Source: Planctomycetota bacterium (GTDB lineage: Bacteria > Planctomycetota > UBA1135 > GCA-002748355). Taken from it: DNA of 44,385 bases. Each line of letters opens with the position of its first letter. Position 1 is the stretch's first letter. A model generated the notes under the pieces. The model saw only the letters and a list, made by a program, of their open reading frames with translations, did no database searches and was not told where the DNA came from. The DNA lies in NCBI GenBank assembly GCA_027021385.1, contig JALUUL010000042.1, positions 1 to 44,385 on the forward strand. Reading direction: 5' to 3'. Below are positions 18,801-26,812 of this stretch, one piece after another. Position numbers and translations under genes: made by a program.

Positions 18801-19433
18801 GACGAGGCCCGCTCCCGGAAGGGCATCGATCACACCGAGGTCGAGGGAGCGGTCCTCGGGGATCCGGACCCGGAGGGGATTCTCGAGTCTCGCGAGCGGA
18901 TGAAGCAGGCGGAGTTCGAAATCCCCGGAAGGAGGATCGCCGAACACGAAGCCCCCGTCCGGGGCGAGGGGCGCCCTCGCGACCGCCTTCCTCCCCGAAA
19001 GCCAGCGCCGGAAGGCCTCCCGGGCCGACCGGTCCCCCGAGAGGAAGAGACCCTTCATGACTCCCCCCTCCACCTTCGGGGCTCCGCGCTCCAGGACCGC
19101 CTCGCCTCCGATCCAGGGCCCCCCGCCCGGGAAGCGGAAGCGCCCCCTGCATTCACGCTTCGAGGACGCCGGCGCGCGGGAGGGGATCCGGGTGGGGCCC
19201 TTCCCGCCCTTCGGAGGGGCTTCGATCCCTTCCACGCCTCGATCGTGCTCCTCGAGGCCGGCCGCATGCCCCCCGGCCTCCGCGGCCGGGAGAACCTCGG
19301 ATCCGTCTCCCTCCCCTCCGATTCCCCTCAGGAAGGGCCGGAGGCCGAGCACCAGCGCCGCCGCGAGGACGAGGAGAAGGAAGGCGACCGAGAACCGGCG
19401 GCGTCCCGCCCCTCGATGGTTCTCCTCGGCCAT
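15867..19433 (-). CDS. Large carboxypeptidase-regulatory-like repeat protein, membrane-anchored
   Basis: 1188 residues. After a basic start, a hydrophobic helix at about 14-32 acts as a signal anchor, with the rest probably in the periplasm. From about residue 205 to 1095 I count some nine modules of roughly 100 residues with the pattern 'GRV.D.EGRPVPGA.V....... T D..G.F.. GL..G....'. This is typical of CarboxypepD_reg/Cna-B-like beta sandwiches; clear units begin near 209, 313, 412, 515, 606, 703, 827, 908 and 1008. No catalytic motif is seen. Such proteins are usually structural or binding. GAGAGGTG precedes the ATG. It lies between a membrane-protein gene and the glycosidase-like gene. Confidence 0.75.
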   Translation of the reverse strand: MAEENHRGAGRRRFSVAFLLLVLAAALVLGLRPFLRGIGGEGDGSEVLPAAEAGGHAAGLEEHDRGVEGIEAPPKGGKGPTRIPSRAPASSKRECRGRFRFPGGGPWIGGEAVLERGAPKVEGGVMKGLFLSGDRSAREAFRRWLSGRKAVARAPLAPDGGFVFGDPPSGDFELRLLHPLARLENPLRVRIPEDRSLDLGVIDALPGAGLVVLVLDPLGRPVRGASVELAPEIDLDAFMDPGKLEDFAGLFRSLVPRKKVTGSSGTAEFRDLEPGKGWKLGVEAEGFARVTRPVSPRAGERLRLSVRMTPGAVLELRIEDASGAGIAKAQVSLPEEEKNETGFGGPGTMSFGVGRERRKVWADAEGRARLGGLPGGCLRFEVEKNGYLPFRGETSLLPGERRLERIVLDEGGRIRGRVLDAEGRPVPGAAVMDLGPFARKFMGMDLAGQVGLDLIAGMAAAKGFRCDRDGRFEIRGLEKGAEISLLAVAEGFAPGRSGPFREGETDAVLRLERASTIEGRVLAAENGEALEVFRIEVATRAWMVLERPLATRRFEGAKDGRFRLEGLTGGRVVLKLRAQGRAELRREIVLKPGRIDLGDLRLEPPAEVRGIVVDRTGRPVPGALVRPSRGGTADNPVLARMLGGEGPKAETTDEGAFRLTGLPARRFRLLATKEGFAPSRSGILRVRPGRITEGVRIVLGRGGRIAGRIEDGEGKPLEGWRIQVDAQDQSLTRYAVSGADGSFRVEALKPGHYRCAAFPKGLAGKVLRESGKTERAGRGGRSPDFTAQMKSILKFTVQDRAVIRDGETTELRLVYRGESPAVGTKVRGCVRLAGVPLDSGIAELGARTGAGTPTITEVRNGDFDFGAVPPGAYRLKIRRGLLGGFLGTPKVVEIPEKASFRIDLDLPGGVLAGRVLGSGGDDPVPSVLLALVPEEQGGTGNLDLWFGEGQVLSDGEGRFRFEGLKAGRYEIHAREFGPGGSPRTGRLEGLVLGEGEVREGLELRLRGGGRLRVSVRKDGRVLPGALVRILDARGNPFDAFHRGVTDASGVFELSNLAPGEYRAGADAEEAAPARSGVFRIFEGGEERIDLDLESGRPVYLLLGKGAPRIPPNEVLVFVIRGPDGSILRHGALPAAFAGGRIAEGGLPLGRLAPGRYRLEIECTTLGKRRLEESVPERGEARWVLEGPR

Positions 19434-19543
19434 TCGTCACCTCTCCGCCGGGATCCCGGACCGTACCCTGAAGCCCGGAGGATACCGGCAACGAAGGATG
19501 GCGGAGAGGGGCGTCCCGAGTTCGGGCGACTTCGTGTCCCGGG

Positions 19544-21127
19544 TCACCGGGCCCGGAGGAGGAAGGCCCGGAACGGGCCGGAGGAGACCTCGACGAGCTC
19601 GAAGGACCGCCGCAGGGATTCGAGGAAGATGCGGCCCCGAGCCTCGAGGGTCGCGAGAAGGAGTTCCAGCAGTTCCCCCCGCTTCCGGTCCCCCGTCGAA
19701 AGCCGGATCCTCGAGGCCGCCTTCGCGGGATCCGTCAGGACCTCGAACGCCCGGGCGGTCAGGAAGGTCGGGACCTTTCGAGCGGCGAGTTCCCGGATCC
19801 TCGCCTCGAGGAGTCCCGCGAAGCCCTCGACGGGGAAGGAGGGATTCGCGAGGAAATCGGTCAGGTGGAAGGCCCGGGCCCTCGGAGCCTCGAGCAGGAC
19901 CGCCGAGAGATCGTCCAGTTGTCCTGTCAGGAACAGGGCCTCCCCGTCCCCGCCGACGGCCCGGATCCCGGCTCCCATCTCCGCATAGGGGCGGACATCG
20001 TGATCCCGGACCTGCTGGACCGCGCGCAGGAGCCCGGCGAGGCAGAGGAGCAGGATCAGAGTCGGGGCGGGCCTCCTCCCCTCCCGGGGCCCGATCCCCG
20101 AGAGGAGCCAGGCGGCCGGAAAGACGAGCGGCATCAGGTAAGAACCATGTTCGTAGATCGGTTCGCCCGACAGGGGATCGGGCAGCCCGAAGACGATCAG
20201 GAAGGCGTAGGGCGTAAGGCCGAGAGCACCCCAAACCAGGCGGCGTCTCCCGATGGAGGGGAAGAGGTTGAAGCGGACCGCCCATGGAAGGAGGCAGGCG
20301 AGCCAGAGCGGGAGATGAGAGATCAGGACCTCGTCTCGAAGGGCGGTCCAGACGCGGAAGGGCACCCGGTCGAAATGGAGCTTGTCGAGTAGCCACTCCC
20401 AGGACTTCCCCGTCGCGACGGAGGCGTCGCCGCCGAGCAGGGAGAGGAGCAGGGGGGTCCCCAGGAAGAGGAGGACGAAGTGGACGAGGGCCATCGCGAC
20501 GAGGGGGGGCAGGCGGCGACGGAAGCCCGCCCGCGCGGCGATCCAGGCCCCGAGGAGAGGAAGCTCTAGATTGCCGGTGGAGTGGGCGAGGGCGGCGACC
20601 CAAGTCGCGAACCCCAGGAGCATGCCGCGAGGGATCCCTCCGGATCCCCCGGGCCCTCCCTCCCCACGGCAGAGGGGTTCGGCGAGGAGGAAGGGGATCA
20701 GGGCGAAGGGCAGGAAGAAGGCGTGCAGTTCAACGACGGTCCCGAAGAACACGACCGCAGGGGAAAGCCCCGCCAGGAACTGGAGCGCGAGGACGCGACC
20801 GGGCCCGAACGAGGCCCGCCGGCCCCACAGCCCGACGAGGAGCACCGCAAGGGCCGTGCAGAGGGCCGAGAAGATCGTCAGGAGACGATGCGTGCCGAGA
20901 CCGGTGAAGGCCGTCGCCTTCCACCACAGGAAGGCGAAGGGAAGATAGAGGGGGTGGTTCGGATGAAGGAGGTTGCCCCGCTCGAGGAAGTTGTAGATCA
21001 GTTGAAGTCCGTCCCACTGGGTCCCCTCCCTCGGATAGAAGGTCGTCTGGCCGAGGGCCAGACAGAGCAGGAGGACGACCAGGGGCGCGAGGAAGAGGAG
21101 GGCCCGAGGGAAGGCCTCCCGGACCAT
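19544..21127 (-). CDS. Polytopic membrane protein, possibly GT-C type
   Basis: 527 residues from ATG at 21127 (GGGAGAGGG just upstream; the frame is open 27 codons further but those look non-coding). About ten hydrophobic segments; a soluble C-terminal ~170 residues follows. The first periplasmic loop has YPREGTQWDGLQLIYN and a later HPNHPLYLPF, reminiscent in layout of GT-C lipid-linked sugar transferases or DUF2723-like proteins, but I find no firm family match. First gene of a probable three-gene unit with the repeat protein (110 nt gap). Function not assigned. Confidence 0.65.
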   Translation of the reverse strand: MVREAFPRALLFLAPLVVLLLCLALGQTTFYPREGTQWDGLQLIYNFLERGNLLHPNHPLYLPFAFLWWKATAFTGLGTHRLLTIFSALCTALAVLLVGLWGRRASFGPGRVLALQFLAGLSPAVVFFGTVVELHAFFLPFALIPFLLAEPLCRGEGGPGGSGGIPRGMLLGFATWVAALAHSTGNLELPLLGAWIAARAGFRRRLPPLVAMALVHFVLLFLGTPLLLSLLGGDASVATGKSWEWLLDKLHFDRVPFRVWTALRDEVLISHLPLWLACLLPWAVRFNLFPSIGRRRLVWGALGLTPYAFLIVFGLPDPLSGEPIYEHGSYLMPLVFPAAWLLSGIGPREGRRPAPTLILLLCLAGLLRAVQQVRDHDVRPYAEMGAGIRAVGGDGEALFLTGQLDDLSAVLLEAPRARAFHLTDFLANPSFPVEGFAGLLEARIRELAARKVPTFLTARAFEVLTDPAKAASRIRLSTGDRKRGELLELLLATLEARGRIFLESLRRSFELVEVSSGPFRAFLLRAR

Positions 21128-21396
21128 GACCCTCTCCCGGATCCTCCCTTGGGCATCCGCCCGTTCCGGCGGGGCGGGATCTCCTTCCAATCCGGGAACC
21201 ACGCCCACAAGGTGGCCTCCGACCAGGCGCCGAAAAAGAGAATTTCCCCGAACCCCGCCCCCTTCCGGATCCGCTCGCGACGCTCCTCCAAAGAAACGAA
21301 AATACGGGAAACCCTCAAGATGGCCGGAAGGGGGACTTGCGCGGGGAGCCGCCGGGACCTATCGCATGGCTTCCGCCGTCCAAGGAGTGGAGAAAC

Positions 21397-21954
21397 ATGC
21401 AGATCCTGCGAGTCGAACCGACCCCGAATCCGAACGCGATCAAGTTCGTTCTGACTCTTTCCCTGGCTCCCGGCGCCTCACGGGAATTCCAGGACGCCGA
21501 AGCGGCGAAGGGCGACGAGGTGGCCGAAGCCCTCTTCGGAATCGAAGGAGTGAGCGCCCTGTTCTTCAACGAGAACTACATCACGGTCACGATGTCCTCC
21601 GACGCCGACTGGCACAAGGTCTACCGGGAGGCCCAGCAGAGAATCGAGGCCCAGGAGCCTCCCGAGGAGGCGGTCGAGGTCGGAACCACCGAGAGCCTCC
21701 TCGCTCCGGGCGTCCTCGTCGAGGGGAACGAACTCATGGAACGTATCCTCGCCGTTCTCAGACAACGCGTCGTGCCCGCCCTATCCGCCGACGGCGGAGG
21801 CCTCCAGGTTCTCGGGATCGAGGACAAGACCCTGTCGATCCGCTACCAGGGGGCTTGCGGAAGCTGTCCGAGTTCGATCGCTGGAACCCTCCAGGCGATC
21901 CAGAATCTCCTCCGGACGGAAGTGGATCCCGAGCTGATGGTCGTTCCCGCCTGA
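21397..21954 (+). CDS. Nfu-type iron-sulfur cluster scaffold
   Basis: 185 residues. The ATG at 21397 is fixed by AAGGAG nine bases upstream and by homology from residue 1. Residues 1-90 match the Nfu N-terminal domain (VEPTPNPNAIKF, then FNENYITVT). Residues 112-185 match the NifU C-terminal domain, with the cluster-binding CGSC motif (Cys154, Cys157) preceded by LSADGGGLQV. Nfu proteins carry assembled Fe-S clusters to target apoproteins, plausibly including complex I, whose genes lie nearby. Divergent from the membrane-protein gene upstream. Confidence 0.9.
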   Translation: MQILRVEPTPNPNAIKFVLTLSLAPGASREFQDAEAAKGDEVAEALFGIEGVSALFFNENYITVTMSSDADWHKVYREAQQRIEAQEPPEEAVEVGTTESLLAPGVLVEGNELMERILAVLRQRVVPALSADGGGLQVLGIEDKTLSIRYQGACGSCPSSIAGTLQAIQNLLRTEVDPELMVVPA

Positions 21955-21974
21955 ATCCCAGCCCCGGAGATCCG

Positions 21975-22601
21975 ATGTTTCGTTCCGCCGCCGTCCTCTC
22001 CGCTCTTTCCTTCGCGGTCATTTCCGCCTCGGGGATTTCCACATCCCTTCAAGAGCCAGGCGGGGAGCCCACGACGAAGAAGGAATCCTCGAGGCCCGAG
22101 CGTTACGAGATCGACCCGGTCCATTCGACCGCGATCTTCCGGGTCGGACACCTCGGGATCAGCAAGTTCTACGGCCGCTTCAACCTCGTGAAGGGGACGA
22201 TCCTCTTCGACGAGAAGAACCCCGGCCGCTCCAGGGCCGAAATCCTCGTCGACGCCGCCAGCCTCGACACGCACGATCCGAAACGGGATCGACACATCAA
22301 GGGGCCCGACTTCCTCGACGCGAAGCAGTTTCCGGTTCTGCGCTTCGTCTCCACCGAGGTGGTCCTCGCGCGACCCGATTCCCTCCGGATCCGCGGCAAG
22401 CTCGAGATCCACGGAGTGGAACGGGAGATCCGACTGGACGCCGTCCGCACGGGCCGGGGAGAGGATCCCTGGGGGGGCTACCGTTGCGGCTTCGAGGCCC
22501 GCTTCCGGATCAAGCGCAGCGATTTCGGAATGAAGTTCATGCTGGGTCCCGTCGGGGACGAGGTGGACATCATCCTCTCCGTCGAAGGGATCCGGAAATA
22601 A
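21975..22601 (+). CDS. YceI-family secreted lipid-binding-like protein
   Basis: 208 residues from ATG at 21975, with GGAG about 7 nt upstream; 20 nt after the Nfu gene. A signal peptide covers about residues 1-20. The mature part matches the YceI lipocalin-like barrel: YEIDPVHSTAIFRVGHLG at its start, KGPDFLDAKQFPVLRF in the middle and DEVDIILSVEG at the end. YceI proteins bind isoprenoid-type lipids in the periplasm in characterised cases; the ligand here is unknown. Confidence 0.9.
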   Translation: MFRSAAVLSALSFAVISASGISTSLQEPGGEPTTKKESSRPERYEIDPVHSTAIFRVGHLGISKFYGRFNLVKGTILFDEKNPGRSRAEILVDAASLDTHDPKRDRHIKGPDFLDAKQFPVLRFVSTEVVLARPDSLRIRGKLEIHGVEREIRLDAVRTGRGEDPWGGYRCGFEARFRIKRSDFGMKFMLGPVGDEVDIILSVEGIRK

Positions 22602-22671
22602 CCCAGGCCCCCTCGACGGGGACGCTTCGGGAACGAGAGGCGACAGGGCGCGGCGCCGGGAAGGGCAAGGA

Positions 22672-23529
22672 ATGGGAGAGATGCTGATCCAGGCCGCGCG
22701 GGGCCTGATCCCCCCGTTCCTCCTCGCCGGAACCCTGATGCTCCTCCTCGGAAGGCGTCGGGGCGGACGGGGAGAATGGCCGCCCTTCGTCGCGGGGCTC
22801 GTCTACCCGATCGGCCTGCTGGGAGGATCGATCCTCCTCCAGGGCTTTCCGCCCCTCCCCCCGGTCTCCGCGAGCCACCGTCTCGCCCTCGCCGCGATCC
22901 CGCTCGCCTTTCTCGGTCCGCTCTGGAAAGACCTGGAGAATCACAGGGGACGGGCGTGGCTCCTCGGGGGAGCGGCCGCCCTCCTCTGCGGGCTCTATCC
23001 GGTCTGGATCTCGTTCGCCCGCTCCCCGTGGCTCCCCTCGGAAACCGACCCGGGAAGCCTCATCCTTCTCGCCCTCCCGATGCTGGCCGGGGCGGCCGCC
23101 TCGACCCCGGTCCGCGAAAGGAGTAAAGGGGCACGGGGGGAATCCCTCGTTCTCGTCCTGCATGCGACGACGGCGGCGGTCCTGGCCGCAACCGGCAGCA
23201 TGCTCTACGGGCAGATCGCAGGCACCCTGGCCGTCGTCTCCACGATCTCCCTCTTCGCCGCCCTGACGAACAGGCCCAGGCTTCTCGGCGCCTCCTCCCT
23301 GCCCCAGGGGGCCATTCTCGGCATCGGGCTCTGCCTCGCCGGGCTCGCCTACAGCGAGGTCACGACGACCGAAGCGATCCTCCTCTGCCTGTCCTGGGCG
23401 CTGACACCCTTGGCGCTCGGCGAGAGCCGACCGCTCTCATGGACCTTCCTCTCCGCCGGACCCGCGATGGCGGCGCTCGTCCTGTCGATCCAATCGCTGT
23501 TGTCCGACTCCAACCCCTACGGGTATTGA
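22672..23529 (+). CDS. Membrane protein of unknown function
   Basis: 285 residues, with about eight hydrophobic segments spread over the whole length. The ATG at 22672 has AAGGGCAAGG close upstream; ATG at 22681 is possible. Gly/Ala/Leu-rich helices without catalytic or transport motifs that I recognise. It follows the YceI gene by 70 nt and converges with the MASE1 gene (38 nt between stops, no clear terminator). No function proposed. Confidence 0.65.
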   Translation: MGEMLIQAARGLIPPFLLAGTLMLLLGRRRGGRGEWPPFVAGLVYPIGLLGGSILLQGFPPLPPVSASHRLALAAIPLAFLGPLWKDLENHRGRAWLLGGAAALLCGLYPVWISFARSPWLPSETDPGSLILLALPMLAGAAASTPVRERSKGARGESLVLVLHATTAAVLAATGSMLYGQIAGTLAVVSTISLFAALTNRPRLLGASSLPQGAILGIGLCLAGLAYSEVTTTEAILLCLSWALTPLALGESRPLSWTFLSAGPAMAALVLSIQSLLSDSNPYGY

Positions 23530-23567
23530 CCCCGGGAGAATCGGAAAGCCCTGTCTCCTCCTTCGTA

Positions 23568-25769
23568 TCAAGGGGAGGGACACGGCCCGGAGGGCTCCGG
23601 ACCGGCCTCCCGCGAGAGGACTTCCCGCTTTTTCGGAAGGCCGCGGCGGAGGGCCGCCTCCAGGACCTTCCGGAGCTCCCGGGCCCGGAAGGGCTTCGGA
23701 AGGAGCGAAACGAAAGCCCCGTACTCCTTCAGGATCCGTCTCAGTTCGATCTCCTCGAGTCCCGTCGTGATCACAACCGGCACCTGGAGACCCCTGCACG
23801 CACATTCGTCCAGGACGGCCGTCCCCGGCCGGCCCGGCAGGGCCAGGTCCAGGAGTAGGACATCGAAGCCCCCCTCCTTCTCGAGCCTCTCGATCCCCTC
23901 CTCCGCGCTCGCGCATTCGACCAGATCGAGATCGTAGGGCCGTAGGACCCGCCGGACGAGATCCCGGAGGAGAGCGTCGTCGTCCACGAACAGGATGCGA
24001 ATCCTTGCATCCTTCTTCTCCCTGGTCCCGTCTCCACCCTTCTCCTCGCGGGCGACGGGAAGAAGGACCTTCAGGACCTCCCTGTCCGGGGAAAGAGAGG
24101 ACTGGCAGAAACCGCCTCCGTGTGCTTGCACGATCGCGAAGATCGAGGAGAGAACCTCCTCGCGGTCGCGGTTCTTCTCCTGGAGAAGCTCCCCCTTCTC
24201 GGCAACGACCTCGACCGCGATCTCGAGGAAGGGGCCGGAACCCTCTTCCTCCAGGAGAACGAGGTTCCCCGGATCTCGGGGCGAGCCCTCCACGCGCTGC
24301 ACCGAGAACCCGATCCGTCCGCGGGCGTCCTCGAGGAGTTCCTGCCCTTGCCGGAACAGGTTCAGGACGACCTGGCGGAGCCGCAGTGGATCGCAACGGA
24401 CCTCGGGAATCCCCTCCTCGATCCTGCATTCGAAATCCTGGTCCTTCCTCGAGATCCTCCCGAAGATCCGGCCGAGGTCGTCGAGGAGATCCCCGGCGCG
24501 GACCGCCTCCGTCCGTAGCCGCACCCGCCCAGAATCCGCGAGAATCCGATGGACGAGATCCTGGCCGTGCCGGATCCCCGCACACAGGCCTTCGAGCCGG
24601 GACCGTAAATACTCGTCCCGGATCTCCGGGAGGGCCAGATCCTCGATCTGGGCCTCGAGGAGGTCGAAGACCGTGTCGAAATCCATGGCCAGCCTTCCGG
24701 CCTGGATGCCGAGGCTCTCGAGCTTGGCGGCGCGTTCGATCTGGACCTCGAGGCGGCGGCGTTCCTCCTCCACGCGTTCCCTCTCCCCCATCTCGCGCCC
24801 CAATCTTCGATTCAGGCTCAAGGCGTGTCGCAAGGCCCTGTCGGTCTGGGCCCTGGAGAGGAGACTCATCTCCCGCTGCGCGCCGAGAGCCAGCCCGAGC
24901 CCCGCAATGATCACGAAGAGGGCCTGGAGCACCACGACTCTCTCCTGGACGAAATCGATCCTCATGCTCTCCGCCTCCCAGAGGAGATGGACCGTAAGCC
25001 CGAGGTAGAGAGAAAGAAGAAAGAGGGTCGACCCGTGATTGCCCAGCGCCAGAGCGCCCCATACGACGAGCGGGATCGCCAGGAAGACGAAGGGGTGTTC
25101 CGGAGCATCCAGAGGATGCTCCCAGAAGAACACCAAGCCGCTGATCAGGACGGAGATCCCGATGAGGAGCAAAGCCTGACGGATCTCGGCGCCGCCCCAA
25201 TCCGGTTTCCGGAGGATCCAGAGAAGGAGGAACGGCGCCAGGATGGCGACGGCCACCGAATCCCCGAGCCACCAGGTCGCCCACAGCCTGCCGATGAAGA
25301 GCGGATCCGAAGAACCCTGGAAGAGTTCCGGGGAGATTCCGATCAAGGCCCCGATCGCGGTCGCCCCGAAGACCGAGAACGTGAAGAACACCCCAAGGTC
25401 CTTGAGCCTCGCGAAGGGTAGGCGGTGTCCGACGAACCTCTTCAGGGCCAGGATGCCGAGGAGGGGCATCGCGGCGTCCCCGAGGCCGGCAGTCACGGCC
25501 CTCAACAGAAAGTCCGGGTCGAGCAGCGCCTCCCCGGTCAGCGAAGTGACGAGGTTCGCGAGCAGCGAGCCCAAGAAGATCGCCGGAACGAAGCGGAGGC
25601 CGTAGAGCCAGATGAAGGCGAAGGCGACCCCCGCGGGCGGCCAGAAAGGGGAGACGTTCTTGAAGAACGTGAATTGCAGGCAACCCCATGCCGTCAGCCC
25701 GTACAGCAGGGTCAGCCCCGCCCCCAGGAGGAAGATCCGTTCAGAACGTTTCGGGATCCATGGGAACAT
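23568..25769 (-). CDS. MASE1 sensor protein with degenerate histidine-kinase core and intact receiver domain
   Basis: 733 residues from ATG at 25769. Residues 10-297 form a MASE1-like membrane sensor (about eight helices; NVSPFWPPAGVAFAF is typical). A coiled linker (about 305-347) leads to a kinase-like region whose dimerisation motif reads AKLESLGIQAGRLAMDF, with Met362 where the phosphorylated His should be. The second N-box Asn is replaced (NLFRQGQ), and the glycine-rich G boxes are not visible. Residues 590-705 are a normal receiver: acidic pocket 596-598, phosphoacceptor Asp641, Thr668-669, Lys692. I infer an inactive kinase that scaffolds a receiver domain. No output domain. 179 nt after the transporter operon on the same strand. 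Confidence 0.75.
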   Translation of the reverse strand: MFPWIPKRSERIFLLGAGLTLLYGLTAWGCLQFTFFKNVSPFWPPAGVAFAFIWLYGLRFVPAIFLGSLLANLVTSLTGEALLDPDFLLRAVTAGLGDAAMPLLGILALKRFVGHRLPFARLKDLGVFFTFSVFGATAIGALIGISPELFQGSSDPLFIGRLWATWWLGDSVAVAILAPFLLLWILRKPDWGGAEIRQALLLIGISVLISGLVFFWEHPLDAPEHPFVFLAIPLVVWGALALGNHGSTLFLLSLYLGLTVHLLWEAESMRIDFVQERVVVLQALFVIIAGLGLALGAQREMSLLSRAQTDRALRHALSLNRRLGREMGERERVEEERRRLEVQIERAAKLESLGIQAGRLAMDFDTVFDLLEAQIEDLALPEIRDEYLRSRLEGLCAGIRHGQDLVHRILADSGRVRLRTEAVRAGDLLDDLGRIFGRISRKDQDFECRIEEGIPEVRCDPLRLRQVVLNLFRQGQELLEDARGRIGFSVQRVEGSPRDPGNLVLLEEEGSGPFLEIAVEVVAEKGELLQEKNRDREEVLSSIFAIVQAHGGGFCQSSLSPDREVLKVLLPVAREEKGGDGTREKKDARIRILFVDDDALLRDLVRRVLRPYDLDLVECASAEEGIERLEKEGGFDVLLLDLALPGRPGTAVLDECACRGLQVPVVITTGLEEIELRRILKEYGAFVSLLPKPFRARELRKVLEAALRRGLPKKREVLSREAGPEPSGPCPSP

Positions 25770-25850
25770 CGGCGGCCCGAGGGTTGGAAGGAACGAACAC
25801 GCAGGACTCCCAGTTATCGGCACTCCGCCATTCGGGACTTTCGCCCGATC

Positions 25851-25927
25851 CCCAGGAGAATCCCTGGGCCGTCCGGCGGTCGCTCGGCCACGGACGATCC
25901 CACCGGGAGGGCGGCTCCGCCCCTCCC
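25851..25927 (-). other. Two hairpins downstream of the permease gene
   Basis: Stem CCCAGG/CCTGGG (25851-25868) and a longer GC stem at 25905-25927 (GGGAGGGCG with CGCCCCTCCC, one bulged C). The longer one lies about 22 nt past the permease stop on the minus strand. There is no T-run, so it is at best a rho-independent terminator lacking its tail or an mRNA 3' stabiliser. The rest of the 179-nt gap holds nothing I can identify. Confidence 0.3.
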
Positions 25928-25948
25928 CCGCCCGCCCGCCTCGTCCCC

Positions 25949-26812
25949 TCAGCCCTTGACGGTCCCCTCCGAGATCGAACGGAGGAACCAGCGCTGCCCG
26001 AGGAGGAAGCACAGTATGCAGGGGAGGATGACGAGGGTGCTCGCAGCCATCAGGACATGGACCTCGGACAGTCCGTAACGGCTGCCGCGGAAGGCCGCGA
26101 GCCCGAGGGTCAGGGTGTGCTTCTCGGGCGACTGCAGAAAGAGGAGGGGATGGAGGAAGTCGTTCCAGGTCCAGACGAAGCTGAAGACCGCGCAGGTCCC
26201 GGCCGCGGGAAGGGAGGCCGGCAGGAAGATGCGGAACCAGGTCCGGAAGGGACCGCATCCGTCGATCCTCGCCGCTTCCTCGAGTTCGACGGGCAGGGTC
26301 CGGTAGAACTGGCGGAACAGGAAGATGAAGAAGGCGGACATGCCCGATCCGGCGACGAAGGAGGGCGCCGTCAACGGAAGGAACGTGTCGATCCAACCGA
26401 GTTCACGGAACAGGAGGAACTGGGGGATCATCGTCACCTGGGCTGGCAGCATCATCGAGGAGAGCACGAGGAGGAAGACGAACTCCCTGCCGCGGAAGCG
26501 CAGGCGCGCGAACGCGAAGCCGACGAAGGACGAGGCGAGGACCGTGCCCGTGACGACGAGGGCGGTGATCAGGATCGTATTCCGGGCCTGGAGGCCGATC
26601 GGCATCCGTTCGACCGCTTCCAGGTAGTTCTCGGGATGGAGGGTCCCTTCGAGAATCCTTCCCGAAAGGGCGTCCTCCCGGCTCGCGAGGGAGGTCAGGA
26701 CCATCCACAGGAACGGAAGGGCGAAGGCGGTCCCGGCGAGACAGGCCGCGACCAGGGCCGGAGCGCCCGCGGAGAGGAGGAACGAAGTCCGTCTTCCACC
26801 GGAAACCTTCAC
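25949..26812 (-). CDS. Carbohydrate-type ABC transporter permease (MalG-like)
   Basis: 287 residues, six hydrophobic segments, normal size for a MalG/UgpE-type permease. The cytoplasmic EAA loop that contacts the ATPase is clear: EEAARIDGCGPFRTWFRIFLP at about residues 176-196. It ends in a basic tail after RWFLRSISEGTVKG, typical of the family. GTG start at 26812 overlaps the stop of the fusion gene (GTGA). Partner of the upstream binding-protein/permease fusion; the ATPase is not in the window. Confidence 0.92.
   Translation of the reverse strand: MKVSGGRRTSFLLSAGAPALVAACLAGTAFALPFLWMVLTSLASREDALSGRILEGTLHPENYLEAVERMPIGLQARNTILITALVVTGTVLASSFVGFAFARLRFRGREFVFLLVLSSMMLPAQVTMIPQFLLFRELGWIDTFLPLTAPSFVAGSGMSAFFIFLFRQFYRTLPVELEEAARIDGCGPFRTWFRIFLPASLPAAGTCAVFSFVWTWNDFLHPLLFLQSPEKHTLTLGLAAFRGSRYGLSEVHVLMAASTLVILPCILCFLLGQRWFLRSISEGTVKG

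Noticed and set aside
20998..21318. An open frame on - upstream of the polytopic membrane protein gene
   Set aside because: Its first codons are AT-rich at the third position, unlike genes here. It overlaps the real gene out of frame and lies mainly in a divergent promoter region.
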